NCBI RefSeq assembly: GCF_009455625.1
Contig: NZ_QPEQ01000001.1
Coordinates: 3,100,001 to 3,164,000 of the forward strand
From: Paraburkholderia bonniea
GTDB taxonomy: Bacteria; Pseudomonadota; Gammaproteobacteria; Burkholderiales; Burkholderiaceae
Direction of reading: 5' to 3'
DNA length: 64,000 nucleotides
Shown in pieces: positions 1 to 9,449 of this stretch; the stretch's first letter is position 1, and each line of letters starts with the position of its first letter. The notes under the pieces were generated by a model, which did no database searches, was not told the origin of the DNA, and saw only the letters and a program-made list of their open reading frames with translations. A program made the translations under genes and the position numbers.

Positions 1-491
1 TTGCCGTAGCCCCAGATCCCAAGCGTCTGGCCGCGTAGCACCTGGCCCAGCCCGTAGTTGGGTGGCAGCGCCGAGGTCTTCAGGCCCGACTGTTGCCATG
101 CACCTTGCTTCAGGTTCGCCACGTACTGTGGAATGCGCCGTTGCGCCGCCATGATGAGCGCCCATGTCAGCTCGGCGGGGGCGACGGGTGAGCCGCTGCC
201 TTCCAGCACCGCAACGTGGCGCTGCGTGCAGGCAGCCAGGTCAATATGATTCGACACCTTGCCGGTTTGGCTAATCAGTCGCAGATGAGGCAGCTTGTCG
301 AGCAGCTGTGCGTTGACGCGGGTGCGCTCGCGGATCAGCACCAAGGCATCGACTTCACCGAGGCGGCTGGCAAGTTGCCCCAGCCCGCGCACCGTATTGT
401 TAAAAACCTTGACCTCGTGGTTAGCCAGCAAATGAAAGCAGTCGAGTTTTCGAACCGCGTCCTGGTAGTCGTCAAGGATGGCAATTTTCAT
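1..491 (-). CDS. D-2-hydroxyacid dehydrogenase, N-terminal part (cut by window edge)
   Basis: The minus strand is open from an ATG at 491 to the left edge, giving the first 163 residues. It begins MKIAILDDYQD and has the N-terminal substrate-domain features of the D-isomer-specific 2-hydroxyacid dehydrogenases: the segment around VDALVLIRERT, then LRLISQTGK and a helix-rich linker. The last visible residues, GQTLGIWGYG, are the start of the NAD-binding Rossmann motif, so most of the cofactor domain lies outside the window. The family oxidises or reduces 2-hydroxy/2-keto acids with NAD(P). The specific substrate cannot be told. It is divergent from pckG. Confidence 0.85.
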   Translation of the reverse strand, partial: MKIAILDDYQDAVRKLDCFHLLANHEVKVFNNTVRGLGQLASRLGEVDALVLIRERTRVNAQLLDKLPHLRLISQTGKVSNHIDLAACTQRHVAVLEGSGSPVAPAELTWALIMAAQRRIPQYVANLKQGAWQQSGLKTSALPPNYGLGQVLRGQTLGIWGYG

Positions 492-789
492 GGCAGGTAG
501 GTTTTGCAACGCACCATGGGGTGCGAAACGGAGTGCTATGCTGATGGCCCCGCAGGTGACGTAGAAGCACCAGTTGGATGAATCTCGCGTTTTACAGTTT
601 GTTGTATATCCGCGCAAGCCGCTTTACAGACAGTTTCAGACGGATACACCGCAACAGGCTCTTGAGCCCCTCGACGATCTGCAGCATTTCCCGTCTCCTG
701 ATCTCTCCGAGACGGAAATACGCGCCTCTCGCACGCAGCGTCGCCGGGTTCGCAACGGTTTTACTTTGCCGCTACGAAACGGAGACACG
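492..789. promoter_or_regulatory. Divergent intergenic region upstream of pckG
   Basis: Roughly 300 bp separate the leftward dehydrogenase from pckG and should hold both promoters. A reading frame joins this region to pckG without a stop, but homologues of GTP-PEPCK start near the ATG at 790, which has a GGAG six bases upstream, so I treat this stretch as untranslated. I could not pick out a convincing -35/-10 pair. Confidence 0.4.
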
Positions 790-2652
790 ATGAATCAATC
801 CCCCACCGCTATACCCAACCCGCCTCTCACCATTCAGCCTCCCGCGTGGGTCAGGCAGCGCCAGCTCATCGACTGGGTACAGCGTGTCGCCGCGTTGACC
901 AAGCCCGATCAGGTGGTTTGGTGCGATGGCTCGCAAGAAGAATACGACCGGCTATGCGCGCAGATGGTGGCAGCCGGCACGCTGCAACCCCTCAACCCAG
1001 CCAAACGGCCGAATTCTTATCTGGCCTGGTCGGACCCATCCGATGTGGCGCGCGTCGAAGACCGCACGTTCATCTGCTCGCCACGCCGTGAGGATGCGGG
1101 CCCGACCAATCACTGGGTTGAACCGGCCGAAATGCGGCTCACGCTCGATGGCTTGTTCGATGGCGCTATGCGCGGCCGCACGATGTATGTCGTGCCGTTT
1201 TCGATGGGGCCCCTGGGTTCGCCTATCGCGCACATCGGGGTCGAACTGAGCGATAGCCCGTATGTGGTGACCAACATGCGCATCATGACGCGCATGGGTC
1301 GTCAGGTGTATGACGTGCTCGGCACGGATGGCCCGTTCGTGCCTTGCGTGCATTCGGTCGGTGCGCCGCTGGCGGCTGGCCAGGCCGACGTCGCCTGGCC
1401 CTGCAACGACACCAAGTACATCGTTCACTTTCCCGAAACCCGCGAAATCTGGAGCTATGGCTCGGGCTATGGCGGCAATGCGCTGCTCGGCAAGAAATGC
1501 TTCGCGCTGCGCATCGCCTCAACCATGGGGCGAGATCAGGGCTGGCTGGCAGAACACATGCTGATTCTCGGCGTGACCTCGCCGCAAGGGCGCAAATATC
1601 ACGTGGCGGCAGCGTTCCCGTCAGCGTGCGGCAAAACCAACTTTGCCATGCTGATCCCGCCACAGGCGCTCGGTGGCTGGAGCGTCTCGACCATCGGCGA
1701 TGACATCGCCTGGATCAAGCCGGGCAAGGATGGCCGCCTGTACGCGATCAATCCTGAGGCGGGTTATTTCGGCGTTGCGCCAGGCACTAGCGAGAAAACC
1801 AATTTCAACGCGATGGCGACGTTGAAAGAAAACGTCATCTTCACCAATGTCGCGCTCACCGAGGATGGCGATGTCTGGTGGGAAGGCATGACCGACACGC
1901 CGCCCGAACATCTGACCGACTGGCAGCGCCAGCCATGGACCCCTGCCATCGCGCGCGAAACTGGCCGCAAAGCAGCGCATCCAAACGCGCGCTTTACCGC
2001 GCCAGCCGAACAATGTCCGTCCATCGACGCCGATTGGGAAAACCCGGCGGGTGTGCCCATCGACGCCTTTATCTTCGGTGGCCGCCGCTCGACTACAGTG
2101 CCGCTCGTCACCGAAGCGCGCAACTGGACCGAGGGCGTCTACATGGCCGCGACCATGGGCTCGGAAACCACCGCAGCGGCAGCGGGCCAGCAAGGCGTCG
2201 TGCGGCGCGATCCGTTCGCCATGCTGCCTTTCTGCGGCTACAACATGAGCGACTACTTCAACCACTGGCTCAAGACCGGCGAGCAACTCGCCCAGCAGCA
2301 GGCAACGCTGCCGAAAATCTTCTGCGTGAACTGGTTTCGCAAAAACGCTGAGGGCAAATTTGTCTGGCCGGGTTTCGGCGAAAACATGCGCGTACTGGCC
2401 TGGATGGTGGGACGTATCGAGGGCCAGGCGGCGGCCACGGAGCATGCGTTTGGCCTCTCACCGCGTTATGACGATATCGACTGGCGCGGGCTCGATTTCA
2501 GCGAGGCGCAGTTTGCTCAGGTGATGTCGTCCAGCGCGGACGCATGGCGGGCTGAACTGGCGTTGCACGCTGAACTGTTCACGCGCTTGCAGCAAGGTTT
2601 GCCTGCCGCATTGACGCAGACCAAAGCCGCATTCGAAGCGCGTCTCGCCTAG
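790..2652 (+). CDS. pckG: Phosphoenolpyruvate carboxykinase (GTP)
   Basis: Converts oxaloacetate and GTP to phosphoenolpyruvate, CO2 and GDP, the entry step of gluconeogenesis from TCA-cycle carbon. The 620-residue product fits the GTP-dependent class (about 600-620 residues), which is different from the shorter ATP-dependent PckA. Visible motifs are the P-loop FPSACGKTN near residues 275-284 with the family's reactive Cys, the [10 protein letters not shown] segment, [12 protein letters not shown] near 428, and the guanine-pocket segment [11 protein letters not shown]. The start at 790 is preferred because a GGAG lies just upstream and the 72 residues before it lack family character. A long hairpin follows the stop. 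Confidence 0.97.
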   Translation: MNQSPTAIPNPPLTIQPPAWVRQRQLIDWVQRVAALTKPDQVVWCDGSQEEYDRLCAQMVAAGTLQPLNPAKRPNSYLAWSDPSDVARVEDRTFICSPRREDAGPTNHWVEPAEMRLTLDGLFDGAMRGRTMYVVPFSMGPLGSPIAHIGVELSDSPYVVTNMRIMTRMGRQVYDVLGTDGPFVPCVHSVGAPLAAGQADVAWPCNDTKYIVHFPETREIWSYGSGYGGNALLGKKCFALRIASTMGRDQGWLAEHMLILGVTSPQGRKYHVAAAFPSACGKTNFAMLIPPQALGGWSVSTIGDDIAWIKPGKDGRLYAINPEAGYFGVAPGTSEKTNFNAMATLKENVIFTNVALTEDGDVWWEGMTDTPPEHLTDWQRQPWTPAIARETGRKAAHPNARFTAPAEQCPSIDADWENPAGVPIDAFIFGGRRSTTVPLVTEARNWTEGVYMAATMGSETTAAAAGQQGVVRRDPFAMLPFCGYNMSDYFNHWLKTGEQLAQQQATLPKIFCVNWFRKNAEGKFVWPGFGENMRVLAWMVGRIEGQAAATEHAFGLSPRYDDIDWRGLDFSEAQFAQVMSSSADAWRAELALHAELFTRLQQGLPAALTQTKAAFEARLA

Positions 2653-2668
2653 CTCACGCTGGAAGCAC

Positions 2669-2709
2669 AACGCCCCGGTGCGGTTCATCGTGAACCGCAC
2701 CGGGGCGTT
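2669..2709. terminator. Bidirectional terminator hairpin between pckG and lipA
   Basis: A perfect 19-bp inverted repeat (2669-2687 with 2691-2709) with a 3-nt loop lies between the convergent ends of pckG and lipA. On the plus strand it is followed by a T-rich stretch. Its position and strength suggest it ends transcription from both sides. Confidence 0.85.
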
Positions 2710-2755
2710 TGCGTTTGTAGCAGTAACGGTAACGGCAGCGCTTGAATCGGCTCGC

Positions 2756-3739
2756 TTAAACCACGCCAGCGCCATGCGCCTGCAAATCAGCGTGATAGCT
2801 GGAGCGCACCATCGCGCCGACTGCCGCATGCGTGAAGCCCATTTTGTACGCTTCTTCTTCGTACATCTTGAAGGTGTCGGGATGCACGTAAGCGCGCACG
2901 GGCAAGTGGTGTTCTGACGGTTGCAGATATTGCCCGATGGTCAGCATGTCGACGTTGTGTTCGCGCAGATCGCGCATCACCTGAAGAATCTCTTCTTCGG
3001 TTTCGCCCAAGCCCACCATCAGCCCGGATTTGGTTGCGACTTCCGGGTGCAGCGCCTTGAAATCTTTCAACAGCTTCAGCGAATGCGCGTAATCCGAGCC
3101 TGGACGCGCTTCCTTGTACAAACGCGGCACGGTCTCGAGATTGTGGTTCATCACATCCGGGGGGGCGGCGTTCAGAATTCCCAGCGCCCGGTCTAACCGG
3201 CCACGGAAATCCGGCGTCAGAATTTCGATGCGTGTTTCAGGGGATTGCTCGCGCACCTGGCGGATGCATTCGACAAAATGCGCCGCGCCGCCATCACGCA
3301 GATCATCACGGTCCACGCTGGTAATCACCACGTATTTCAGCCTGAGCGCGCCAATCGTGCGTGCCAGATTGGCGGGTTCGTCCGCATCGAGCGGATCGGG
3401 ACGGCCATGGCCAACATCGCAGAACGGGCAACGGCGTGTGCACTTGTCGCCCATGATCATGAAGGTCGCAGTGCCCTTGCCGAAGCATTCGCCGATATTC
3501 GGGCAACTGGCTTCCTCGCACACCGTATGCAAATTGTGCTCACGCAAAATCTGCTTGATCTCGTAGAAGCGCGAACTGCCCGTCGCCGCTTTCACGCGAA
3601 TCCAGTCGGGTTTTTTCAGTTTTTCGATCGGGATGATCTTGATCGGAATGCGCGCCGTTTTGGCCTGCGCTTTTTGCTTCGCAGTGGCGTCGTAAGGGGC
3701 GGCGGGAGCGCCTGCGGGGTTCGCGGTAACGTCGGTCAT
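2756..3739 (-). CDS. lipA: Lipoyl synthase
   Basis: Radical SAM enzyme that inserts two sulfurs into protein-bound octanoyl chains to make lipoyl groups. The 327-residue product has both iron-sulfur clusters: the auxiliary cluster cysteines 74, 79 and 85 ([12 protein letters not shown]) and the radical-SAM CxxxCxxC at 100, 104 and 107 (CTRRCPFC). The C-terminal RSSYHAD carries the conserved serine ligand. The start at 3739 overlaps the lipB stop by 4 nt (ATGA), so the two are translationally coupled. The residues upstream of this ATG belong to the lipB frame and have no LipA character. Confidence 0.97.
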   Translation of the reverse strand: MTDVTANPAGAPAAPYDATAKQKAQAKTARIPIKIIPIEKLKKPDWIRVKAATGSSRFYEIKQILREHNLHTVCEEASCPNIGECFGKGTATFMIMGDKCTRRCPFCDVGHGRPDPLDADEPANLARTIGALRLKYVVITSVDRDDLRDGGAAHFVECIRQVREQSPETRIEILTPDFRGRLDRALGILNAAPPDVMNHNLETVPRLYKEARPGSDYAHSLKLLKDFKALHPEVATKSGLMVGLGETEEEILQVMRDLREHNVDMLTIGQYLQPSEHHLPVRAYVHPDTFKMYEEEAYKMGFTHAAVGAMVRSSYHADLQAHGAGVV

Positions 3740-4536
3740 TCGTGTGATCCGGTCAGGCTGGCTGCGCCAGCCTGTGGTTGGGCGACGGCCGCAGAACCGC
3801 CGTCGAGGTTGGCAATGAGTTGAGTTGCAAGGGTGTGGGCCACTTCGTCCCAGCTTGCGGTGACACCGAGCGTTGCCATGTCGGTGGTTTCCAGCCCGGC
3901 GTAGCCGCAAGGATTAATCGCCAGAAAGGGCTGTAAATCCATCTTCAGGTTCAGGCTGACCCCGTGATAGCTGCAGCCTTGGCGGATTTTCAGGCCTAGC
4001 GCGCCGATCTTGGCACCCACATGGGCCATGTGCGCACCGGGCGCTACGTAGATGCCAGGCGCGCCAGCCTTGCGTTCGCCGGCGAGATTATACGCCGCGA
4101 GGGTGCCGATGACGGCCTGCTCAATGCGTGTGACCAGCTCGCGCACCATCAGCTTGCGGCGGCGCAAATCCAGCAGCAGGTAGGCCACAAGCTGCCCGGG
4201 CCCGTGATAGGTAATTTGTCCGCCGCGATCCACCTTGACCAGCGGAATCTTGCTATCCGCCGCCAGCAGGTGTGACGGGTCGCCTGCCTGGCCTAGCGTG
4301 AAAACCGGGGGGTGCTCGACTAGCCAGATTTCATCGGGCGTATCCGGCGTGCGTTCATCGGTGAACGCACGCATCGCCGCGAAACTGGTTTCATAGGGTT
4401 CGATGCCAAGCCAGCGCAGCGTAACCGGCACGGGCTGCGCGATCTGGACCGCGCTTGCGGCGGCAGTGGGCATGGACGGGACAACGCCGGAATCAGGCGC
4501 AGAAGTGGGCAGCGAAGCAGGCAAATCAGTCGGCAC
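3736..4536 (-). CDS. lipB: Octanoyl-[acyl-carrier-protein]:protein N-octanoyltransferase
   Basis: Transfers octanoyl from acyl carrier protein to lipoyl domains, supplying the substrate of LipA encoded next to it. The family signature [16 protein letters not shown] is at about residues 104-119, with the catalytic lysine at 176 (GAKIGA) and the acyl-thioester cysteine at 210 (INPCGY). The 266-residue product has roughly 35 extra N-terminal residues rich in Pro, Ala and Ser before the conserved core, so a later start is possible, though no better ATG with a ribosome site is evident. In related genomes lipB-lipA follows the DUF493 gene directly; here a DUF2917/LysR pair sits between. Confidence 0.96.
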   Translation of the reverse strand: MPTDLPASLPTSAPDSGVVPSMPTAAASAVQIAQPVPVTLRWLGIEPYETSFAAMRAFTDERTPDTPDEIWLVEHPPVFTLGQAGDPSHLLAADSKIPLVKVDRGGQITYHGPGQLVAYLLLDLRRRKLMVRELVTRIEQAVIGTLAAYNLAGERKAGAPGIYVAPGAHMAHVGAKIGALGLKIRQGCSYHGVSLNLKMDLQPFLAINPCGYAGLETTDMATLGVTASWDEVAHTLATQLIANLDGGSAAVAQPQAGAASLTGSHE

Positions 4537-4920
4537 GGGGCAAGGATGAACAGGATTGACGCGCGGGTGAAACAGGAAGGCTACCCAGATGGCACGCAGG
4601 GTGGTGCCAGTCTACAGAAAACCGCCCTTCCTCGCCGCTCGTGCTTTTCGTGCCAAAGCCAGCGTCAACGCCAAAGCCAACGCATCCGCACACGCGCGTG
4701 CCAACAAACCCGGGGCAGCGAGTGCGACGGCCCGTGGCCCAAGCCCAGACGTGCGGCTGAGCCAGCGTCCACCGAATATCAGACCCCGGCATCAACCTGG
4801 GCACGCAGCCAGAGCCAAGCGCACAGTTGCGCCAGCCGCCACGCGCCCGCCCCATTTACACCGAGCGCAAGCAGCCAGCCACCACAAGCGCTCGTCCTCA
4901 CGCCCTCTCACCCGCGCCAT
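4537..4920. other. Intergenic stretch with no recognised gene
   Basis: About 380 bp between the lipB start and the end of the DUF2917 gene. Short open frames exist on both strands but they are Arg/Pro/Ala-rich translations of GC-rich DNA with no family character. A loosely repeated GCCAAAGCCAACG-like string lies near 4650-4690. Confidence 0.5.
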
Positions 4921-5247
4921 TCAAACCGCACGCCAGCCGCCACGAAACCACGCTGCCAGCCGTTCGCCTTGCCGCGAGAATCCGTGCAGCGCCTTTTGCT
5001 CCGCCCGGACGGGCAGCGCAAACGACACCTGCGCCTCGGCAGCTCCTTCCACGCTCAGCCACAGCCGTTCACCGCGCCGCAGATACAGCGTATGGCCCGG
5101 CGCGAGCCAGTAATCTTCGAAATCGTCGCTGCGCGTGACCCAAACCGCGCCGCCTTGAGGCGTCAAACTCGTGCTGTGCGTGACCATCATGGGCACGGTC
5201 TCTCCGGCCCTGATTTCAAACGTGATACTTGAGGAAATTTCTCGCAT
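4921..5247 (-). CDS. DUF2917 domain protein (small cupin-like)
   Basis: A 108-residue protein starting MREISSSITFEIRAGET, with the DUF2917 pattern: an N-terminal segment of short beta strands, then DFEDYWLAPGHTLYLRRGERLWLSVEG, which suggests a small beta-sandwich. No catalytic residues can be named and the function is unknown. The ATG at 5247 is chosen because the frame upstream of it runs back into the divergent LysR gene and lacks family character. It is divergent from a GcvA-type LysR gene about 100 bp away, which suggests control by that regulator. Confidence 0.75.
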   Translation of the reverse strand: MREISSSITFEIRAGETVPMMVTHSTSLTPQGGAVWVTRSDDFEDYWLAPGHTLYLRRGERLWLSVEGAAEAQVSFALPVRAEQKALHGFSRQGERLAAWFRGGWRAV

Positions 5248-5319
5248 GACACCCTCCGCCAAAAATCGTGTGATGCCTACAATCCTAGACAGCACAAGCG
5301 CCGCAGCAAAACGATCAAA

Positions 5320-5337
5320 TTTCACGCAAATGTGAGA
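5320..5337. promoter_or_regulatory. Possible LysR-type operator / LysR gene promoter region
   Basis: Between the divergent DUF2917 and LysR genes an imperfect inverted repeat TTCAC-6 nt-GTGAG lies at 5321-5336, just before the LysR start. A TACAAT hexamer at 5278-5283 could be the -10 for the LysR gene. LysR regulators usually bind such dyads in shared promoters and repress their own gene; that role here is inference. Confidence 0.35.
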
Positions 5338-5346
5338 AAAACTACG

Positions 5347-6309
5347 ATGGACCTGAGACAACTCCCCGCCCTGAATGCCATCAAGGCTTTCGAAGCCGCC
5401 GCGCGCTATGAGAGCTTTTCGCGCGCCGCTGATGAGCTGTTCGTCACCCATGGCGCGGTCAGCCATCAGATCCGGGCACTCGAAGCGGAATTGGGGGTGT
5501 CGCTGTTCGCCCGCTCGGGCAAGCGCGTGCAGCTCACCGATATTGGCCGTCGCTATGCATTACAGGTACGGGCCGCGCTGATGGCCCTGGCGGATGCCAC
5601 CCGCGAAATTCGCGCAGGCGACCGGGAACGGCGGCTGGTGGTGTCGATGCTGTCGTCCTTCGCCGCACGCTGGGTAACGCCTCGCATTGGCCGGTTTATC
5701 GAAGCGCATCCGCAATGGGATCTGGAATTGCTCTCGGTGAATGCGCTCGCGGATTTTTCCCGCGACGATATCGACGTCGCCATCCGCTTTGGCTTCGGTA
5801 CCTATCCGGGCCTGCATGTGGAGCTCTTGCTAGAAGAGATTTTCTTTCCGGCCTGCGCGCCGGATTTTAACGGCGGCGTGCTGCCGCAAACGCCAGCTGA
5901 TCTGGCCCATGTGCCGCTGCTGCGCTCGGATGACGAACTATGGCGTCCATGGTTTAACGCTGCGGGCCTGACCGACTGGCCCGAGCCCAAGCGCGGTGTG
6001 CTGTATCAGGATTCATCGAACCTGCTGCAGGCGGCGATTGATGGCCAGGGCGTCGCGCTCACCCGGCGTTCGCTGGCGATGCATGCGATCGCGGAAGGCC
6101 GGCTGGTGCGGCTATTTGATATCGACGGGCCTAGCCCGTGGCAATACTTTTTCATCTGCTCGCCGCAGATGATGCAAACGGCGCGGGTGAAGGCCTTCCG
6201 GGATTGGGTCTTTAGCGAAGTAGCGCGCTTCAAGCTGCTGTTCGAGCGCGCCTGCGCCGACAGTGCGGATGGTGCCAATGGCACAGCAAGCGGCGCAAAA
6301 GAGAAATAA
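5347..6309 (+). CDS. LysR-family transcriptional regulator, GcvA type
   Basis: A 320-residue LysR regulator. The N-terminal winged helix-turn-helix is clear (residues about 1-62, LPALNAIKAFEAAARYESFS and TELFVTHGAVSHQIRALE-like), followed by a type-2 periplasmic-binding-like effector domain to residue about 300. The opening and the HTH match the GcvA subgroup, but GcvA-like regulators control many different genes, so glycine cleavage should not be assumed. The start at ATG 5347 matches homologues better than an in-frame GTG at 5332. The C-terminal tail (DSADGANGTASGAKEK) is low complexity. Confidence 0.9.
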   Translation: MDLRQLPALNAIKAFEAAARYESFSRAADELFVTHGAVSHQIRALEAELGVSLFARSGKRVQLTDIGRRYALQVRAALMALADATREIRAGDRERRLVVSMLSSFAARWVTPRIGRFIEAHPQWDLELLSVNALADFSRDDIDVAIRFGFGTYPGLHVELLLEEIFFPACAPDFNGGVLPQTPADLAHVPLLRSDDELWRPWFNAAGLTDWPEPKRGVLYQDSSNLLQAAIDGQGVALTRRSLAMHAIAEGRLVRLFDIDGPSPWQYFFICSPQMMQTARVKAFRDWVFSEVARFKLLFERACADSADGANGTASGAKEK

Positions 6310-6321
6310 AACGCAACGCGC

Positions 6322-6582
6322 CTACAGCACCGCTTTCACCATCGGGTGCCCGGTCAACGCGCGGTAAATATCGTCGAGATGATCGCGGCTCAGTGCCCGA
6401 ACCGTCACCGTGAGACCGGTGTAACTACCGCTGCCCGATGGACGGGCTTCCATGTTTTCTGGGGCAAAGCCGTCATCGAACTGCTGGATTAAAGCCGCAA
6501 TGGTGTCCCTGAATTCAGGGTGTGATTTGCCCATCACCTTGATCGGAAAATCACAGGGAAATTCAAATAATGATTCGTACAC
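6322..6582 (-). CDS. DUF493 / YbeD family protein
   Basis: A small alpha/beta ACT-like protein of 86 residues that begins VYESLFEFPCDFPIKVMG and ends in HPMVKAVL, the normal DUF493 length and ends. I choose the GTG at 6582 because an AAGGA lies 6 nt upstream of it, while the frame further upstream to 6627 has no family residues. DUF493 genes typically lie beside lipB in proteobacteria, which suggests a link with lipoate or cell-envelope metabolism, but no biochemical role is established. It lies about 95 bp downstream of the dacC-like gene on the same strand. Confidence 0.88.
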   Translation of the reverse strand: MYESLFEFPCDFPIKVMGKSHPEFRDTIAALIQQFDDGFAPENMEARPSGSGSYTGLTVTVRALSRDHLDDIYRALTGHPMVKAVL

Positions 6583-6678
6583 GGGAAATCCTTGATGCTG
6601 CGCCGCGCCTCGCGCACAGCGATTCATGTGGCAGGCGCGGCAACCATCTAGCCATCAGGCCATTGGCCCAGCGCGGGC

Positions 6679-7899
6679 TTACTTCTTCTTGTTGAACATC
6701 AGCATGATGGAATCCCACATGCGGCCGGCAATCCCTGCTTGCGGCACGGCCTGCAACGCGACCACCGGGAATTGCGCGAGGGTTTTGCCATCCACGATGA
6801 CCTTCGCCGTGCCCACTGCCTGACCATCGGCAAGCGGTGCCACCAACGGGCTGGTCACTTCGATTTGCGGCTTGATCTTGTCGCCCACACCCTTCGGCAC
6901 GGTGATGTATTGATCGGCCTTCACCCCAAGTTTCACCGTTCCTTGCGTGCCCTTGTAGACGCGCGGCGTTTCGATGGCCTGGCCCGCCTGATAGATGCGC
7001 ACGGTGTCATACGCGGTATAGCCGTAGTTCAGCATCTTCATGCTGTCCTGCACGCGGTCGTGCTCCTTCACCTCGCCCATCATCACCGTCACCAGACGAC
7101 GTGAGGCATCGGTTGAACCCGGCAGCGGACGCTTGGCGGTTGCGATCAGGCAAAAACCCGCCGCCTTGGTATGCCCTGTTTTCAGGCCATCGACGGTCGA
7201 ATCAAGCCACAGCAAGCGGTTGCGGTTGGGCTGCTTGATCTTGTTGTAGGTGAATTCCTTCACCGAGAAGATGTTGTAGTAATCAGGGAAATCGCGGATC
7301 AAACGGGTGGAAAGCACCGCCAGATCGCCTGCCGTGGTGTAGTGCTCCGGGTCAGGCATGCCGTTCACGTCGGTGAAATGCGTGTGCTTCATGCCAAGGC
7401 GCGCAGCTTCGGTATTCATCATGTTGACGAACTGGGCCTCGCTGCCGCCAACCAGTTCAGCCAGCGCAATCGCGGCGTCGTTGCCGGACTGCACGATCAT
7501 CCCGTACACCAAGTCATGCACCGTGACCGGCTTGTTGGCTTCGATGAACATGCGTGATTCGTCGTTGCGCACCCGGCGGACGGCTTCGCTGGGCAGAACC
7601 GTCTGCTCCATCGTGATTTTCTTGCTCTTCAGCGCTTCGAACACCAGGTAAGCGGTCATCAGCTTGGTCAGCGAAGCGGGTTCAACCCGTTCGTCTGCGT
7701 TACCGGATGCCAGCACCTGATTGGCCGTGGCATCCACCAGCACCCATGAGCGGGCGTTGACGGCAGGCGGCGGCACTTGTGCGAACGCCGCACTCGCGGC
7801 TAGCGTCGCGGGCAGCAGCAGCGCCAGCGTCACCGCGCGATGCATGGCTTGAGGAGCAAAAGAAAGGGACGGTGAATAGCCAGGGAGAGGAAAGCGCAT
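6679..7899 (-). CDS. dacC: D-alanyl-D-alanine carboxypeptidase (PBP5/6 class)
   Basis: Periplasmic penicillin-binding protein that trims the terminal D-Ala from peptidoglycan pentapeptides. The three active-site motifs are present: SLTK with nucleophile Ser76, SGN at 138-140, and KTG at 240-242. Residues about 20-40 form a signal peptide ending AFA-Q. After the catalytic domain there is the PBP5 C-terminal beta domain, and the end (MWDSIMLMFNKKK) is an amphipathic, lysine-tipped helix of the kind that anchors these enzymes to the inner membrane. ATG 7845, right at the signal peptide, is an alternative start. The dacA/dacC naming is by class only. Confidence 0.93.
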   Translation of the reverse strand: MRFPLPGYSPSLSFAPQAMHRAVTLALLLPATLAASAAFAQVPPPAVNARSWVLVDATANQVLASGNADERVEPASLTKLMTAYLVFEALKSKKITMEQTVLPSEAVRRVRNDESRMFIEANKPVTVHDLVYGMIVQSGNDAAIALAELVGGSEAQFVNMMNTEAARLGMKHTHFTDVNGMPDPEHYTTAGDLAVLSTRLIRDFPDYYNIFSVKEFTYNKIKQPNRNRLLWLDSTVDGLKTGHTKAAGFCLIATAKRPLPGSTDASRRLVTVMMGEVKEHDRVQDSMKMLNYGYTAYDTVRIYQAGQAIETPRVYKGTQGTVKLGVKADQYITVPKGVGDKIKPQIEVTSPLVAPLADGQAVGTAKVIVDGKTLAQFPVVALQAVPQAGIAGRMWDSIMLMFNKKK

Positions 7900-8276
7900 A
7901 GGTTCGATTCGGGCAGAAAGATGAGCCGCGCACAGGGCGCGCAGTTTGGAAGAGCCGGTCGGCGAGCGTGTCGCACGGCGCAGTGAAAGCAGAAAAAACT
8001 CACCGTGTGCGCCGCGCGAAGTCCGTTGGACTGGCGGCCGGATGATCGGTTCGCACTACGTTGCTACATTGTTACGAGCGTAGTCAGATGGCTTGCGGCG
8101 TGAAGGCCTGCTTGAACCTGAGCCAGTCAGATTACGCCTGAAAAAGAGCGCCATTATACGCATGCACACGCTGCGTCCAGCGTCAGGCGAGCCATGAACC
8201 GGCCCTGCACCGAAGTGGCACGATCGCCCAGGAAGCCCGCACGTAGCCGCTAGAAAGCATACCGAAGCAAGCAGAT
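7900..8276. other. Upstream region of dacC with possible promoter
   Basis: About 380 bp with no gene. On the minus strand a perfect TATAAT lies at 8158-8153, with only a weak -35 (CTGGAC, 16 nt away). If used, it would give dacC a leader of about 245 nt. Nothing else was recognised. Confidence 0.4.
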
Positions 8277-8921
8277 TCAGTGCCAGGCATCGACGACGAT
8301 GCGCTTCAGGATGTGCAGCTTGCGATGCAGGAAATGCTCCGCGCCCGGGATCACCACCACCGGCAGTTCCTGCGGCTGGGCCCAGTCAAAAACTGACTGA
8401 ACCGGCACGGTTTCGTCGATCTCCCCGTGAATCACCAGCGTGTTCGATGGCACCGGCGCGACCTCCCAGCGGCTCGTGGCGGTGCCGACCAGCACCATGC
8501 GCTCAAGCGCGTGGCCCTCGGCAAGCAGCCGCGCTGCAACATGCGACACCACGAAGGTGCCAAACGAAAAGCCCGCCAGCACCAGTGGCAGGTCAGCCTG
8601 GCCTGGCTGTGCCCGCATATGGTCGAGCACCGCCCACAGATCATCACGCTCGCCAACGCCGTTATCGTGCTCACCTTCGGTCGCCCCCACGCCGCGAAAA
8701 TTCGTCCGGTACGTCACGTAGTTCAGTTGCGTCAGCGTGCGCGCCAGTGTCTGTGCCACCTTGTTATCCATCGTGCCGCCGAAGAGCGGATGTGGATGCG
8801 CGACAAGCGCTATGCCGCGCGGCGCGGCCTGATGCTCGCGGGTGTCGTCAGGCAGATCACAAGCGACTTCAATCTTGCCCACCGGGCCATCAAGCAGAAA
8901 TTTTTTCGTGTGCGGGTTCAT
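8277..8921 (-). CDS. Alpha/beta hydrolase
   Basis: A 214-residue cytosolic hydrolase of the short dienelactone-hydrolase-like group. The nucleophile elbow is GFSFG with Ser119; the acid is probably the Asp in IHGEIDETVP; the catalytic His is His196 in PGAEHFLH. The oxyanion region AHPHPLFGGTMDNKV near residue 41 is typical of this group. The substrate is unknown. It follows the ferredoxin gene by 45 bp on the same strand, so they are probably cotranscribed. Confidence 0.88.
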   Translation of the reverse strand: MNPHTKKFLLDGPVGKIEVACDLPDDTREHQAAPRGIALVAHPHPLFGGTMDNKVAQTLARTLTQLNYVTYRTNFRGVGATEGEHDNGVGERDDLWAVLDHMRAQPGQADLPLVLAGFSFGTFVVSHVAARLLAEGHALERMVLVGTATSRWEVAPVPSNTLVIHGEIDETVPVQSVFDWAQPQELPVVVIPGAEHFLHRKLHILKRIVVDAWH

Positions 8922-8966
8922 CGTGTGACTGGATTGGGTTGCGGCTGGGTTGGGTGACGTGGCAGC

Positions 8967-9290
8967 TTACTGGTCGATTTTCAGGCGCTGGACCACCTTG
9001 CCGTGCTGTAGATGAGATTCGACGATTTCGTCGATATCGGTTTCGTCGATATAGGTGTACCAGGTGCCTTCCGGGTAAATCACCAGCACCGGGCCTTCCT
9101 CGCAGCGGTCGAGACAACCGGCCTTGTTGATCCGCACCTGGCCGGGGCCCGCGAGGCCTAGTTGCTTCACGCGCTTTTTCGCGTATTCCTGCATCGCCTG
9201 GGCGTTGCAGTTCGCGCAGCTCGGGCGCTCAGCGCCCGGTTCGCGCTGGTTCAGACAAAAGAAAACGTGATGTTTGTAGAAGGAATCCAT
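8967..9290 (-). CDS. Thioredoxin-like [2Fe-2S] ferredoxin
   Basis: A 107-residue protein (MDSFYKHHVFFCLNQREPGA) of the thioredoxin-like ferredoxin family. Cluster cysteines are probably Cys12, Cys25 or Cys28, and Cys59/Cys63 in the motif AGCLDRCEEGP. It probably carries electrons in the cytosol; the partner is unknown. The ATG at 9290 is preferred. The open frame continues upstream through the TTTGGC array only because that repeat has no stop codons. Confidence 0.9.
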   Translation of the reverse strand: MDSFYKHHVFFCLNQREPGAERPSCANCNAQAMQEYAKKRVKQLGLAGPGQVRINKAGCLDRCEEGPVLVIYPEGTWYTYIDETDIDEIVESHLQHGKVVQRLKIDQ

Positions 9291-9449
9291 GGGGGTTTCC
9301 ACTGCGGAAAAAAGAAGGACAAAAAAAGCGTCGCCGAAGCAGCAGGAAGCGCAAGGGTGCGGTGGATTATAGCCAGCGAGGCAAAGGCGTGAGGGCGGGC
9401 CTCGGCCGCTCAGGTGAAGTCCGTACAGCACAAAAACCGCTCTGCGCTC

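Noticed and set aside
574..789. A longer PEPCK N-terminus starting at 574
   Set aside because: The residues before 790 have no family character and ATG 790 has a ribosome-binding site and the normal family length.
952..1428. Minus-strand frame opposite pckG
   Set aside because: Shadow frame of a strongly supported gene, with no family character.
3740..3910. A longer lipA start at 3910
   Set aside because: The extra residues are the shadow of the lipB frame, and the ATG at 3739 gives the normal LipA N-terminus with translational coupling.
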